Position numbers and translations under genes: made by a program. Below the pieces are notes generated by a model, which saw nothing but the letters and a program-made list of their open reading frames with translations, was not told the origin of the DNA and made no database searches. From Variovorax sp. J2L1-78 (GTDB taxonomy: Bacteria > Pseudomonadota > Gammaproteobacteria > Burkholderiales > Burkholderiaceae_C): DNA of 64,000 nucleotides. Below are positions 25,081-33,287 of this stretch, one piece after another. The stretch spans positions 310,001 through 374,000 of the forward strand of contig NZ_JASZYB010000004.1 of NCBI RefSeq assembly GCF_030317205.1, in the 5' to 3' direction. Positions within the stretch are counted from its first letter, which is position 1, and each line of letters opens with the position of its first letter.

Positions 25081-26061
25081 ATGAACACCGTCTCTCGCCG
25101 CCTTCTCCTCTCGCTCGCCAGCGCGATGGCCCTGGGCCCCTTCGCCTCGGCCGGCGCCGCCGACGCCTACCCGTCCAAGCCGCTGAAGATCGTCGTGGGC
25201 TACAGCGCCGGCGGTGCGGTCGATGCGATCGCCCGTTCGGTGGGGCAGCGCCTGTCGACGCTGCTCGGCCAGCCGGTCGTCGTCGAGAACAAGCCGGGCG
25301 CCGGCACCAACATCGCGGTCAAATCGGTGATCGCCAGCCCGGCCGACGGCTACACGCTGCTGATGGCAGCGAACGCGCTGGCGGTGAACCCCTCGCTGTT
25401 CCAGCCGGCGCCGTACGACATCGACCGCGAGCTCACGCCGATCGCCTCGGTTGGTCGGGTCCCGGTGGTCTTCGCGGTGCGCGCCGAGTCGGCCCTCAAG
25501 ACGCTGCCCGACCTGGTGGCTGCGGCCAAGGCCAAGCCGAGCGGTGTGACGGTCGCCACGCCCGGCAATGGCGCAACGCCGCACCTGGCGATGGAGCTGT
25601 TCCAGCACACGGCCGGCCTGTCGCTCAAGCACGTGCCGTACAAGGGCGGTGCCCAGGCCATCACCGACGTGCTCGGCGGGCATGTCGACGTGGTCGCGGT
25701 CAATGCGCTGGAAGTGCTGCCGCTCGCCAAGTCGGGCAAGCTGCGGGTGCTGGCGGTGATGAGCGCCGACCGCTCCGCGGTGCTGCCGGGCGTGCCGACG
25801 GTCGCGGAGTCGGGCTACCCCGGCTTCGAGGCCAGCGTCTGGTACGGCATCGTCGGCCCGGCCGGCCTGCCCAAGCCGGTGATCGCGCAGTTGCACGACG
25901 CCGTGCAGAAGGCCATCGAATCGCCCGAGGTGCGCGACCAGCTGGCGGCGGCCGGCGGCGTGCCGCTGCCCGGCCCGACGGCGCAGTTCGAGAAGCTTAT
26001 CAAGACCGACGTGGCGCGCTACGGCAAGCTGATCCGCGACGCCAACATCAAGCCCGACTGA
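25081..26061 (+). CDS. Bug-family tripartite tricarboxylate transporter binding protein
   Basis: A 326-residue periplasmic protein with signal MNTVSRRLLLSLASAMALGP (cleavage near AGAADAYP). Bug-family features are YPSKPLKIVVGYSAGGAVDAIAR, GQPVVVENKPGAGTNIAVKSV and the C-terminal PGFEASVWYGIVGPAGLPKP. Bug proteins capture carboxylates and similar compounds for TctAB-type permeases or act as sensors. Comamonadaceae have very many without permease genes, as here. It follows ligK by 52 bases, so the ligand may be an aromatic acid or a pathway intermediate. Confidence 0.93.
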   Translation: MNTVSRRLLLSLASAMALGPFASAGAADAYPSKPLKIVVGYSAGGAVDAIARSVGQRLSTLLGQPVVVENKPGAGTNIAVKSVIASPADGYTLLMAANALAVNPSLFQPAPYDIDRELTPIASVGRVPVVFAVRAESALKTLPDLVAAAKAKPSGVTVATPGNGATPHLAMELFQHTAGLSLKHVPYKGGAQAITDVLGGHVDVVAVNALEVLPLAKSGKLRVLAVMSADRSAVLPGVPTVAESGYPGFEASVWYGIVGPAGLPKPVIAQLHDAVQKAIESPEVRDQLAAAGGVPLPGPTAQFEKLIKTDVARYGKLIRDANIKPD

Positions 26062-26111
26062 ACGCACCACGACTCGCGTACGGCCACATCGTTTCCTTCT
26101 GGGGACCCACC

Positions 26112-26819
26112 ATGTGCACGGTGATTCACGGCATCTCGTCGATGGCGACGCGCGGGCTGCTGGCCGAGCTGGCGTCGCTGTACGCGACGCGCAGCGGGAT
26201 GGCTGTGTCCTTCGAATCGGCCGGCGGTGTCGATGCGGCGCGGCGCGTGCACGACGGGGAAGCCTTCGACCTGGTGGTGCTCGCGTCGGAGGCCATCGAC
26301 CGGCTCGCGGCCACCGGCGTCGTCGATGGTTCAAGCAAGGTCGACATCGCCAGTTCCTGTGTCGGGGTGGCCGTGCGCGCGGGTGCGCCGCGGCCGGACA
26401 TCGCCAGCGAAGACGCGCTGCGCCGGGCGGTGGGCCAGGCCAGCCGCATCGCCTTCTCGACCGGCCCCAGCGGCGTGGCGTTGAAGGCGCTGTTCGCGCG
26501 ATGGGGCATCGCCGACGAGATCGCCCCTCGGCTGGTGCAGGCGCCGCCCGGCATGCCCGTCGGCGCGCTGCTGGCGCGCGGCGACGCCGAGCTGGGCTTC
26601 CAGCAGATGAGCGAGCTGCTCGGCGTCGACGGCATCGTGCTGCTCGGGCCGCTGCCGGCGCCGGTGCAGATCACGACCCTGTTCTCCGCTGCGCCTGTGC
26701 ACGGTTCGACTTGCCGCATCGGGGTGAACGACTTTCTCCGCTTCATGGCGTCGACCGCAGGCGACGAGACGCGGCAGCGACACGGCCTGCGGGCGCCCCC
26801 CGGTTCATCCGCCCGCTGA
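26112..26819 (+). CDS. ModA-like substrate-binding domain protein without signal peptide
   Basis: A 235-residue protein with a type II periplasmic-binding fold similar to molybdate-binding ModA: residues 1-80 contain GISSMATRGLLAELASLYA and FDLVVLASEAIDRLAATG, and the second lobe has GDAELGFQQMSELLG. There is no hydrophobic export signal at the N terminus, so it is probably cytoplasmic. It lies 50 bases after the Bug gene and ends a run of four genes on this strand. Its ligand and role are unknown. A cytosolic sensor for the aromatic-acid genes is one possibility. Confidence 0.8.
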   Translation: MCTVIHGISSMATRGLLAELASLYATRSGMAVSFESAGGVDAARRVHDGEAFDLVVLASEAIDRLAATGVVDGSSKVDIASSCVGVAVRAGAPRPDIASEDALRRAVGQASRIAFSTGPSGVALKALFARWGIADEIAPRLVQAPPGMPVGALLARGDAELGFQQMSELLGVDGIVLLGPLPAPVQITTLFSAAPVHGSTCRIGVNDFLRFMASTAGDETRQRHGLRAPPGSSAR

Positions 26820-26836
26820 CGGGCGAAGCGGTCGAC

Positions 26837-27715
26837 TCAGTGCGCGTGGCCGGCCGGCGCGGCCGTGCCCTCCGGCGCACCGACAGGCACCTGCACGTCG
26901 CGCGTGCTCGCCACGCCCTTCGCGTCCTCGAAACGCAGCGTCATCGGCACGGTCGCGCCCTTGGCCAGGGGCTGCTTCAGGTCCATCATCATCACGTGGT
27001 AGCCGCTGGGCTTGAGCTCGACCGTCTGGCGCGCCGGGAGCGGCAGGCCGCCCTTCACCTCGCGCATGCGCATGGTGTCGCCTTCCATCTTCATCTCGTG
27101 GACCTCGGCGATGCCCGCGGCCGGCGTCGACACGCCCACCAGCCGCGCGCCCGAGGGCGCGCTGAGCTTCATGAAGGCACCGGTGCCGCTCTGCCCCGGC
27201 ACCGTGGGGCGCACCCAGGCATCGCGCACGTCGACCGCGGCGACGCCGGGCGCGAGCACGTCGAGCCGCGCCGCGGGGAAGGCCGGCTTGTCGGCACCGG
27301 CGCCGGGCAGCTGCGCCCAATCGGCGCTGCCCTTGTCGCAGGTCTGCAGTACCTTGAAGTACAGCGGGCCGGGCTGGTCGGTGAGCTTGCCGCGCACGAT
27401 GAACTCGGCGCGCTCGGCGCCCGGCAGCGCGGTCGCGGGCGACTCGGCCTTCCACGCCACTTCGCGCGGGTTGCTGGCCAGCGTCCAGCCCTTGCGCGCC
27501 TGCGCCTCGCTCAGGCGGAAGCCCTCCGGCAGCTGCACCGTGATGCCGGTGGTGGCCTGTGCGTCCTTGCAGGCATGGCCGACGCGGAAGGCCGCCTCGT
27601 AGTCGCTGCCGGCCGTGGCACCGCCGGGCGGCAGGGTGACGTGGGCGACGGCGGCGGTGCTGGCGAACAGCGCGACGAGCGCGAGGCGCGAGAGGTGGGG
27701 CGTACGGTGCGTCAT
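26837..27715 (-). CDS. YcnI (DUF1775) - PCuAC fusion copper chaperone
   Basis: A 292-residue periplasmic protein with two copper-binding domains. After the signal peptide (LALVALFASTAAVAHVTLPP) comes a YcnI/DUF1775 domain, whose mature N-terminal His begins HVTLPPGGA. From about residue 155 there is a PCuAC domain with the copper ligands spread over VGVSTPAAGIAEVHEMKMEG, MRMREV and SGYHVMMMDL. The C terminus ends in GHAH. PCuAC proteins deliver copper to the CuA site of cytochrome oxidase, and YcnI domains also bind Cu(II). It is last of a copper operon, 26 bases after the TonB receptor gene. Confidence 0.9.
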   Translation of the reverse strand: MTHRTPHLSRLALVALFASTAAVAHVTLPPGGATAGSDYEAAFRVGHACKDAQATTGITVQLPEGFRLSEAQARKGWTLASNPREVAWKAESPATALPGAERAEFIVRGKLTDQPGPLYFKVLQTCDKGSADWAQLPGAGADKPAFPAARLDVLAPGVAAVDVRDAWVRPTVPGQSGTGAFMKLSAPSGARLVGVSTPAAGIAEVHEMKMEGDTMRMREVKGGLPLPARQTVELKPSGYHVMMMDLKQPLAKGATVPMTLRFEDAKGVASTRDVQVPVGAPEGTAAPAGHAH

Positions 27716-27741
27716 GGGGGTTCCTTGGAGGTGATCGGGGT

Positions 27742-30075
27742 TCAAAGGTCGAAGCGCAGTTCGGCCGTGTAGGTGCGCTGCGGGTAGGGGTGGAAGTTCC
27801 AGTACTGCGCGTTGTTGGCGTTGTCGATGCCGAAGGCGGCCGACCACTGCTTGTCGATCTGGTAGCGCACGCGCAGGTCGACGGTGAAGTACTTGCTGGC
27901 GCCGAAGTAGGCGTCGCCGTTCACGTCGCTGTTGTCGAGGTTGGCGTATTGCCGCCCGCTGTAGCGCGCCGCCACGGTGAAGGCCCATTGCGCATCGGGC
28001 TTGTAGGTGGCGTAGACGGTGGAGCGCCAGCGCGGCACGCGCGGCTGCCACTTGCCGACGCTCGCCGGGAAGGCGGTGTTGGCCACGGTCTTGGAGTCGG
28101 CGTAGGTCAGGCTGCCGCCCAGGTCGAGGCCACGCAGCCCCAGGTCCTGCACGACGTTCTGGCCGGTGTAGGCCAATTCAATGCCGTTGGTGCGCACCTT
28201 GTCGACGTTCTGCACGCGCGACACGGTGGCGTTCGGGATGAGCTGGCTGAAGAGCGCGTCCTTCGTCGTCTCGTGGAACAGCGTGGCGCGGGCCAAGCCG
28301 TTGCCCAGGTCCTGCTCCAGCGAGAGTTCGCCGGTCCACGACTTCTCCGGCTTCAGGGTCGGATCGTTGATGAAGGACAGCGCACCGCCCGAGGTCGCGC
28401 CGTACAGCTCGCCGACCGTCGGGTAGCGCACCGATCGGCCGACCGAGCCCTTGAGCACCGTGGCGCTGGCGAGCTGGTACGCCAGCGCGGCCTTCGGCGA
28501 AACATCGGACTCGCTGCGGTCGGCATAGCGCAGCGAGCTGGTCGCCGTCGAGGTGGTGCCGTCGCTGGCGCGCCAGTCCTCGTAGCGCAAGCCGAGCACC
28601 GCCTTCCATTTCGGCGCGAAGGACCACGCATCCTGCAGCCACAGGTTGGCGGTCTCGGTGCGGCCGCCGACATCGCTCACCAGCGTCGAGGGTGCGCCGT
28701 CGAGCCAGGTGCCGGCGACGTTGGTCTTGCGGATGGCCAGCTTGTACGCGTCACGGCCGATGCCGAAGTCGACGATGTGCGCGCCACCCACGCCCTGCGG
28801 GCGCCAGGTGCCCTTGGCGGCGAGCGTGTTCCAGCCGGTGCCGTCCTGGTCCTGCAGCGTGCCGGCGCCGCCGGTCGCGGCCTGCGGCAGCGCGGTGGTG
28901 GCTGCGCGTTGCTGGTCCTTGGCGTAGTCGTAGAGGCTCGCGGCCACCTCCCAGTCCCACTCGCCCTGCGTGCGGCTCTTGACCGACAGGCCGTGCATGA
29001 CATGCGTCTGCGCGTCGTTGGTCAGCGGAAAGGCCGTGGACGCGAGGTTGTAGCTGCGCCCGTCGATGTTGACCGGGCCGCTGTAGACCGGTGCGCCGGC
29101 CGCGTTCTTCAGGTAGCTCTCCGAGCGCCCTTCCGAGGTGTTCTGCCACACGCCGAGCGTGTAGGTCGCACGCACGGTCGGCGTGAGGTCGTAGGCCAGC
29201 TTGAGCTTCGCGTGGTCCTGCACCGTGTGGTACTGCGTGCCGGTGCCGAGGATGTACCAGGGCGTGTTGGTGGTGTTCAGGCCGCGCACCGCGCCCGTCA
29301 CCGGCACGCCGGCCGAGCCGGGCGTGCCCGAGGCGACGGTGGCCGTCGCGAAGGTCAGCGGCTGGCCGCGGCTGTCGGTGCGGTTCAGGTCGATCCACCA
29401 CGACCAGTCGCCGCTCTTGCTGCCCAGCGACGCGCTGGTCTGCCAGCTGTTGAACGTGCGGTTCGTGCTGTACAGGTCGTTGGGCTGCGACGAATAACCC
29501 GCCTTCACATGGGCTTCCAGCTGCGTCGGCGTGCGCGTGACGAAGTCGACCACCGCGCCGGCCGAGTTGCCCGGGTAGGCCGCGGAGAACGGCCCGTACA
29601 TCACGTCGACCCGCTCGATCTCCTCGGGCGTGACCAGGCCCCAGCGCGGCGCGAAGTTGCTGCCGTTGGCGATGCCGTTGCCCAGGTAGTTCGACAGCAG
29701 GATGCCGTCGGCATACACCGCCGAGCGCGCGCTGTTGCCCGTGCCCGAGGCGCGCGTCGACAGGATCGCGTGGTTGTAGTCGCCGATGTAGCGCTTGCGC
29801 ACCAGCAGGCTGGGCAGGTACTTCAGCGCGTCCTCGCTGTCGGTGGCGTTGATGCGCGTCTCGATCTCCTCGCGCGTCACGCCTTCGATGGTGGTCGGGA
29901 TCTGTGTCGGCAGCGACGTGGGTTGTCCACCCGTGACGGTAACCACGCCGAGCGAGCGGCTGCGCGCGGGCGCGGCGTCGGCGTCGGTCGCCGGTTCTGT
30001 GGATGCGGACGGCTGCGCCAGGGCCAGCCAGGGGAATGCGGCGCCGAGCGCCAGCGCAAGAACACGTTTCTTCAA
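27742..30075 (-). CDS. TonB-dependent outer-membrane receptor, probably for copper
   Basis: A beta-barrel receptor of about 777 residues with a plug domain (RSAVYADGILLSNYLG, EEIERVDVMYGPFSAAYPGN) and a barrel ending in the C-terminal YTAELRFDL with terminal-strand character. The best start is a TTG at 30075: a GAGGAG box lies 7 bases ahead and it yields a clean signal peptide (KKRVLALALGAAFPWLALAQ). Longer reading to 30129 adds arginine-rich residues that would spoil the signal. Genes for a DUF2946 protein and a YcnI-PCuAC chaperone flank it, so copper uptake (OprC/NosA-like) is the most likely job. Confidence 0.92.
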   Translation of the reverse strand: MKKRVLALALGAAFPWLALAQPSASTEPATDADAAPARSRSLGVVTVTGGQPTSLPTQIPTTIEGVTREEIETRINATDSEDALKYLPSLLVRKRYIGDYNHAILSTRASGTGNSARSAVYADGILLSNYLGNGIANGSNFAPRWGLVTPEEIERVDVMYGPFSAAYPGNSAGAVVDFVTRTPTQLEAHVKAGYSSQPNDLYSTNRTFNSWQTSASLGSKSGDWSWWIDLNRTDSRGQPLTFATATVASGTPGSAGVPVTGAVRGLNTTNTPWYILGTGTQYHTVQDHAKLKLAYDLTPTVRATYTLGVWQNTSEGRSESYLKNAAGAPVYSGPVNIDGRSYNLASTAFPLTNDAQTHVMHGLSVKSRTQGEWDWEVAASLYDYAKDQQRAATTALPQAATGGAGTLQDQDGTGWNTLAAKGTWRPQGVGGAHIVDFGIGRDAYKLAIRKTNVAGTWLDGAPSTLVSDVGGRTETANLWLQDAWSFAPKWKAVLGLRYEDWRASDGTTSTATSSLRYADRSESDVSPKAALAYQLASATVLKGSVGRSVRYPTVGELYGATSGGALSFINDPTLKPEKSWTGELSLEQDLGNGLARATLFHETTKDALFSQLIPNATVSRVQNVDKVRTNGIELAYTGQNVVQDLGLRGLDLGGSLTYADSKTVANTAFPASVGKWQPRVPRWRSTVYATYKPDAQWAFTVAARYSGRQYANLDNSDVNGDAYFGASKYFTVDLRVRYQIDKQWSAAFGIDNANNAQYWNFHPYPQRTYTAELRFDL

Positions 30076-30170
30076 GAAGACTCTCCTCGGCACGCGCGGT
30101 GCCGCCTCGATGCGAAAGATGCGCGGCAACGCCCGTCGTGCGGGGCTGCGCTACACCGTCGAATGCAGGG

Positions 30171-30527
30171 TCAGAGGAGAGAAGGCGGCCCGCGCGCCGG
30201 CAGCGGCGCGGCGGTCGCGGCGGCGATGCGCGCCGCGGGGATCGACTGCACCGCCCGTGCGAGCGGCAACGGGGTCGGCAGCGTGAAGCCGACGGTGGGC
30301 GGCGGCGCGCCGGTCAGCACGCACAGCGGGCAGTCCATGTGGCTGGGGGCCAGCTCCTGCGCGCCGTCATCGGTCTGCACGATCACCTTGATCGCGCCGG
30401 CCGCGGAGCACACGAGTTCCATCGCCTGCGGATGCACCACCGGCGCGGCCACGGCCACGCCCAGCGACAACAGGAACCACGCCAGCACGCAGCGGTGCAG
30501 GACGGCGAGGTGGCGCAGGGTGGACAT
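30171..30527 (-). CDS. DUF2946 family protein
   Basis: A 118-residue protein with an N-terminal hydrophobic signal or anchor (about residues 10-28, CVLAWFLLSLGVAVAAP) and the DUF2946 motif SHMDCPLC near residue 65, where His, Met and the two Cys could hold a copper ion. The C-terminal third is Pro/Ala-rich. DUF2946 genes frequently precede a TonB receptor and a PCuAC/YcnI gene, exactly as here, so it is probably the first gene of the copper operon, 95 bases upstream of the receptor start. Confidence 0.82.
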   Translation of the reverse strand: MSTLRHLAVLHRCVLAWFLLSLGVAVAAPVVHPQAMELVCSAAGAIKVIVQTDDGAQELAPSHMDCPLCVLTGAPPPTVGFTLPTPLPLARAVQSIPAARIAAATAAPLPARGPPSLL

Positions 30528-30536
30528 GGGGCGCGA

Positions 30537-31166
30537 TTATGACGGCCTGGCGACCAGCAGCATGCTCTTCCAGAGATAAGGGGCCCGGCCGACGCCGCGG
30601 AAGCCGTGTGGCTCGAAGCCGTTGTCCTCGAGCAGCCGCGTCAAGGTCGCGCGGCTGAAGAACTTGATGTGGCCGCCGTGCCAGAGCGGGTCATGGTGGT
30701 GGTCCCACTTGTTGGCCACCGCCAGCGCGAGGTTCTTGAGGTAGCCGTGGTAGGGCGTGGTGATGACCAGCGACCCGCCGGGCTTGAGCAGCGGCAACGC
30801 ATACTGCGGCAGCAGCTGGGGCGAGAACAGATGCTCGATCACCTCGGTCGACACCACGGCGTCGAACTGCCCTTCGGCCTCCACCAGCTTCGCGGGGTCG
30901 TCCTGCACGCCGAAGTGGTGGAAGTGGATCTGGGGATGATGCGCCCGCGCGATCTGGACGCCATGGATGTCGTATTCGACACCCACGACCGAGAAGCCCT
31001 CGGCCTTCAGCGCCGCACACAGGCTGCCGTTGCCGGAGCCCACGTCGAGCACGCGCTGCGCGCCCATGGATTTGAGGCACTCGATCACTTCCGGCACGAG
31101 GTAATCGCACGAGTGCGGCCCGACAGGGGTTTTCCATCCGTAGTCGTCGACAAGGTTCTCTGGCAT
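30537..31166 (-). CDS. Class I SAM-dependent methyltransferase
   Basis: A 209-residue methyltransferase. SAM-binding motif I is RVLDVGSGNGSLCAAL (about 39-54), followed by the acidic end of strand 2 in VGVEYD and motif post-I. FDAVVSTEVIEHLFSP is typical of UbiG-like small-molecule methyltransferases. HHHDPLWHGGHIKFFSR is a distinctive internal stretch seen in enzymes of sugar or lipid modification clusters. ATG at 31166 has an AGGAG box 6 bases ahead. No partner genes indicate the substrate. Confidence 0.88.
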   Translation of the reverse strand: MPENLVDDYGWKTPVGPHSCDYLVPEVIECLKSMGAQRVLDVGSGNGSLCAALKAEGFSVVGVEYDIHGVQIARAHHPQIHFHHFGVQDDPAKLVEAEGQFDAVVSTEVIEHLFSPQLLPQYALPLLKPGGSLVITTPYHGYLKNLALAVANKWDHHHDPLWHGGHIKFFSRATLTRLLEDNGFEPHGFRGVGRAPYLWKSMLLVARPS

Positions 31167-31339
31167 GGGTGCTCCTGGAAGAAGGACCAAAATTGCAGGG
31201 CCGCTGCGCGGCGCAGTCGAACGTTCACTATGGCGCATTCCGCGCATCGCACCAACCCCTGCGAAAACCCTGAGCGGGAAGTGGAATGCCTCCGTGGTGA
31301 CACATCACCAGCGCTGTGCGGGCCCTCCGGCCGCCGGCA

Positions 31340-32242
31340 TCATCTGATCTGCTCGATCGCCTCGCGCATCGCCTGCGTGATCGCGCGCACCGCCACCGAA
31401 TCGGGCCGCCCCGCCAGCCGCAAGGCGCGCACCGGCACGGGGATGTGCGGCTCCAGCGCCAGCACGTCGACCTTGCTGCGGTCGGCCGAGCCGGCGGTGC
31501 AGCCGTCGACCAGCGCCACGCCGAGCCCGTGGTGCGCCATGGCGAGCGCCGCGTGGTAGGTCTGCACGGTGACCACGGCGCGGTGGAAGCCCACGCCCGC
31601 CTGGCGGCAGGCCTGGCTCAGGCTGGTGCCCACCGGGTCGCGCCCGTCGAGGCCGACCACCGGCAGATCGACCAGGTCGTGCAGCGCCACCGACCCGTTG
31701 CGCACCAGCGCGCGCGGCAGCATGCCCTTGGGCGCGATGCACACCATGCGGCTGTCGGCCAGCGATTCCTGCAGCAGCGACGGGTGCACGGCCGGGCTGA
31801 AGGCGAAGCCCACGTCGGCCTGCTGCGACAGCAAGGCCGACATGATCTGCGGCGAGTGCAGCGACTCGACGATGACGGCCACGCCGGGGTGCTTCTCGCG
31901 GAAGGCCTTGAGCGCGCGCGGCAGCACCTCGTAGCTGAGCGCCAGCACCGTGAGGATGCGCAGCTCGCCGGCCGCACCCGACGAGCGCAGGTTGGTCGCG
32001 AGCCGCTGCACCTCGTCGAGCTGCGCGAACAGCCGCTCGATGTGCGGGTACAGCGTGAGTGCCTCGGTGGTCGGCGTGAGCCGGCCCTTGGTGCGCGCGA
32101 AGAGCGAGAAACCCAGCTGCAGCTCCGCATGCTGGAGCGTGCGGCTCACGGCCGGCTGCGTGATGTTGATGAGCCGTGCCGCCGCGCTCACGCTGCCGGT
32201 GAGCATGATGGCGTTGAAGACTTCGATGTGGCGCAGGCGCAT
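31340..32242 (-). CDS. LysR-type transcriptional regulator
   Basis: A 300-residue regulator with the N-terminal HTH MRLRHIEVFNAIMLTGSVSAAARLINITQ (helix-turn-helix over about 18-37, PAVSRTLQHAE) and a LysR effector-binding domain from about residue 92 (LRILTVLALSYEVLP). It is 8 bases downstream of a second LysR gene on the same strand, an uncommon pairing. It has no obvious divergent target of its own, since the region between it and the methyltransferase gene carries no other gene. Target unknown. Confidence 0.92.
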   Translation of the reverse strand: MRLRHIEVFNAIMLTGSVSAAARLINITQPAVSRTLQHAELQLGFSLFARTKGRLTPTTEALTLYPHIERLFAQLDEVQRLATNLRSSGAAGELRILTVLALSYEVLPRALKAFREKHPGVAVIVESLHSPQIMSALLSQQADVGFAFSPAVHPSLLQESLADSRMVCIAPKGMLPRALVRNGSVALHDLVDLPVVGLDGRDPVGTSLSQACRQAGVGFHRAVVTVQTYHAALAMAHHGLGVALVDGCTAGSADRSKVDVLALEPHIPVPVRALRLAGRPDSVAVRAITQAMREAIEQIR

Positions 32243-32250
32243 GGATGGGT

Positions 32251-33225
32251 TCAGCTCCCCTCGGTCTGGCCGGGTGTGGCAGGCGACGGGCAGCCCCGGC
32301 ATTCTTCCATGCATGCCGGCATGGCTGCGATCAGCGCATCGACCGCGCAGCGCGTCTTCGCAGGCATGTGATGCGACCGTGGCCACAGCACATGGATGGG
32401 CATGGGTGCTGCGCGGTGGTCGGCCAGTACACGCTCCAGCTGCCCGGACTGCACATAGCGCGCCAGCAGCCAGTTCGGCAGCCAGGCCACGCCCGCACCG
32501 GCGATGGCCGCGTCGGCCACGGCCTGCAGGTCGTCCAGCCGCGCACGCCATGGCAGTTGCACCGTCTGCAGATGCCCTTGCGGATCGCGCAGCGCCCACC
32601 CTTGCGAGCGGCCAGGGCCGCAGTAGTCGATGCCCCGGTGCTGCGCGAGCGCGGCCACATCGGCAGGCCGGCCGAAACGTGCCAGATAGGCCGGCGCCGC
32701 CGCCAGCACGATGGTCTGCTCGCCCAGGCGGCGGGCCACCAGCCGATCGCTGTCGGGCAGTTCGCCGATGCGCACGGCGAGGTCGTAGCCGTCCTGCAGC
32801 AGGTCCACCGTGCGGTCACTGATGGAGACGTCCACCTGCAGTTGCGGGTAGCGGTCGATCAGGCCCAGCAGCGCCGGCGCTGCATGGTGGTGGCCGAAGG
32901 CCAGTGGCACGCTGGCGCGCAATCGGCCGCGGGGCTCGCGCCGGCCGCTTTCGAGCCCGGATTCCGCCGTCTCCAGTTCCGAGCGCGCGCGCAGGCAGTG
33001 TTCGTAGTAGGCCTGCCCTTCCTCGGTCAGGCTCTGGCTGCGGGTGGTGCGCTGGAGCAGGCGCACGCCCAGCCGCGCCTCGAGCCGCGCGAGCGCCTTT
33101 CCGACCGCCGAGCGCGTGAGGTTCAGCCGCTCGGCGGCGAGCGTGAGGCTGCCGCTTTCCACCACCTGGAGAAAGGTCTGGATGCCATCGAAACGGTCGG
33201 TGACCACCTTGGATTGCGCCTTCAT
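32251..33225 (-). CDS. LysR-type transcriptional regulator, divergent from MFS exporter
   Basis: A 324-residue regulator with HTH region FDGIQTFLQVVESGSLTLAA and RLNLTRSAVGKALARLEARL, then an effector domain of the CrgA-like group (RLRASVPLAFGHHHAAPALL, GYDLAVRIGELPDSDRLVAR). The gene is divergent from an MFS drug-type transporter with 62 bases between start codons, the usual layout for a LysR protein that controls its neighbour. A 29-residue C-terminal tail with several Cys (CMEECRGCPSPATPG) is unusual. Confidence 0.92.
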   Translation of the reverse strand: MKAQSKVVTDRFDGIQTFLQVVESGSLTLAAERLNLTRSAVGKALARLEARLGVRLLQRTTRSQSLTEEGQAYYEHCLRARSELETAESGLESGRREPRGRLRASVPLAFGHHHAAPALLGLIDRYPQLQVDVSISDRTVDLLQDGYDLAVRIGELPDSDRLVARRLGEQTIVLAAAPAYLARFGRPADVAALAQHRGIDYCGPGRSQGWALRDPQGHLQTVQLPWRARLDDLQAVADAAIAGAGVAWLPNWLLARYVQSGQLERVLADHRAAPMPIHVLWPRSHHMPAKTRCAVDALIAAMPACMEECRGCPSPATPGQTEGS

Positions 33226-33287
33226 TTTCCCGAATCCATCGAACGGATGTCTTCAATAAGGAATCATTTTCCCACCAAGATGGGCGC

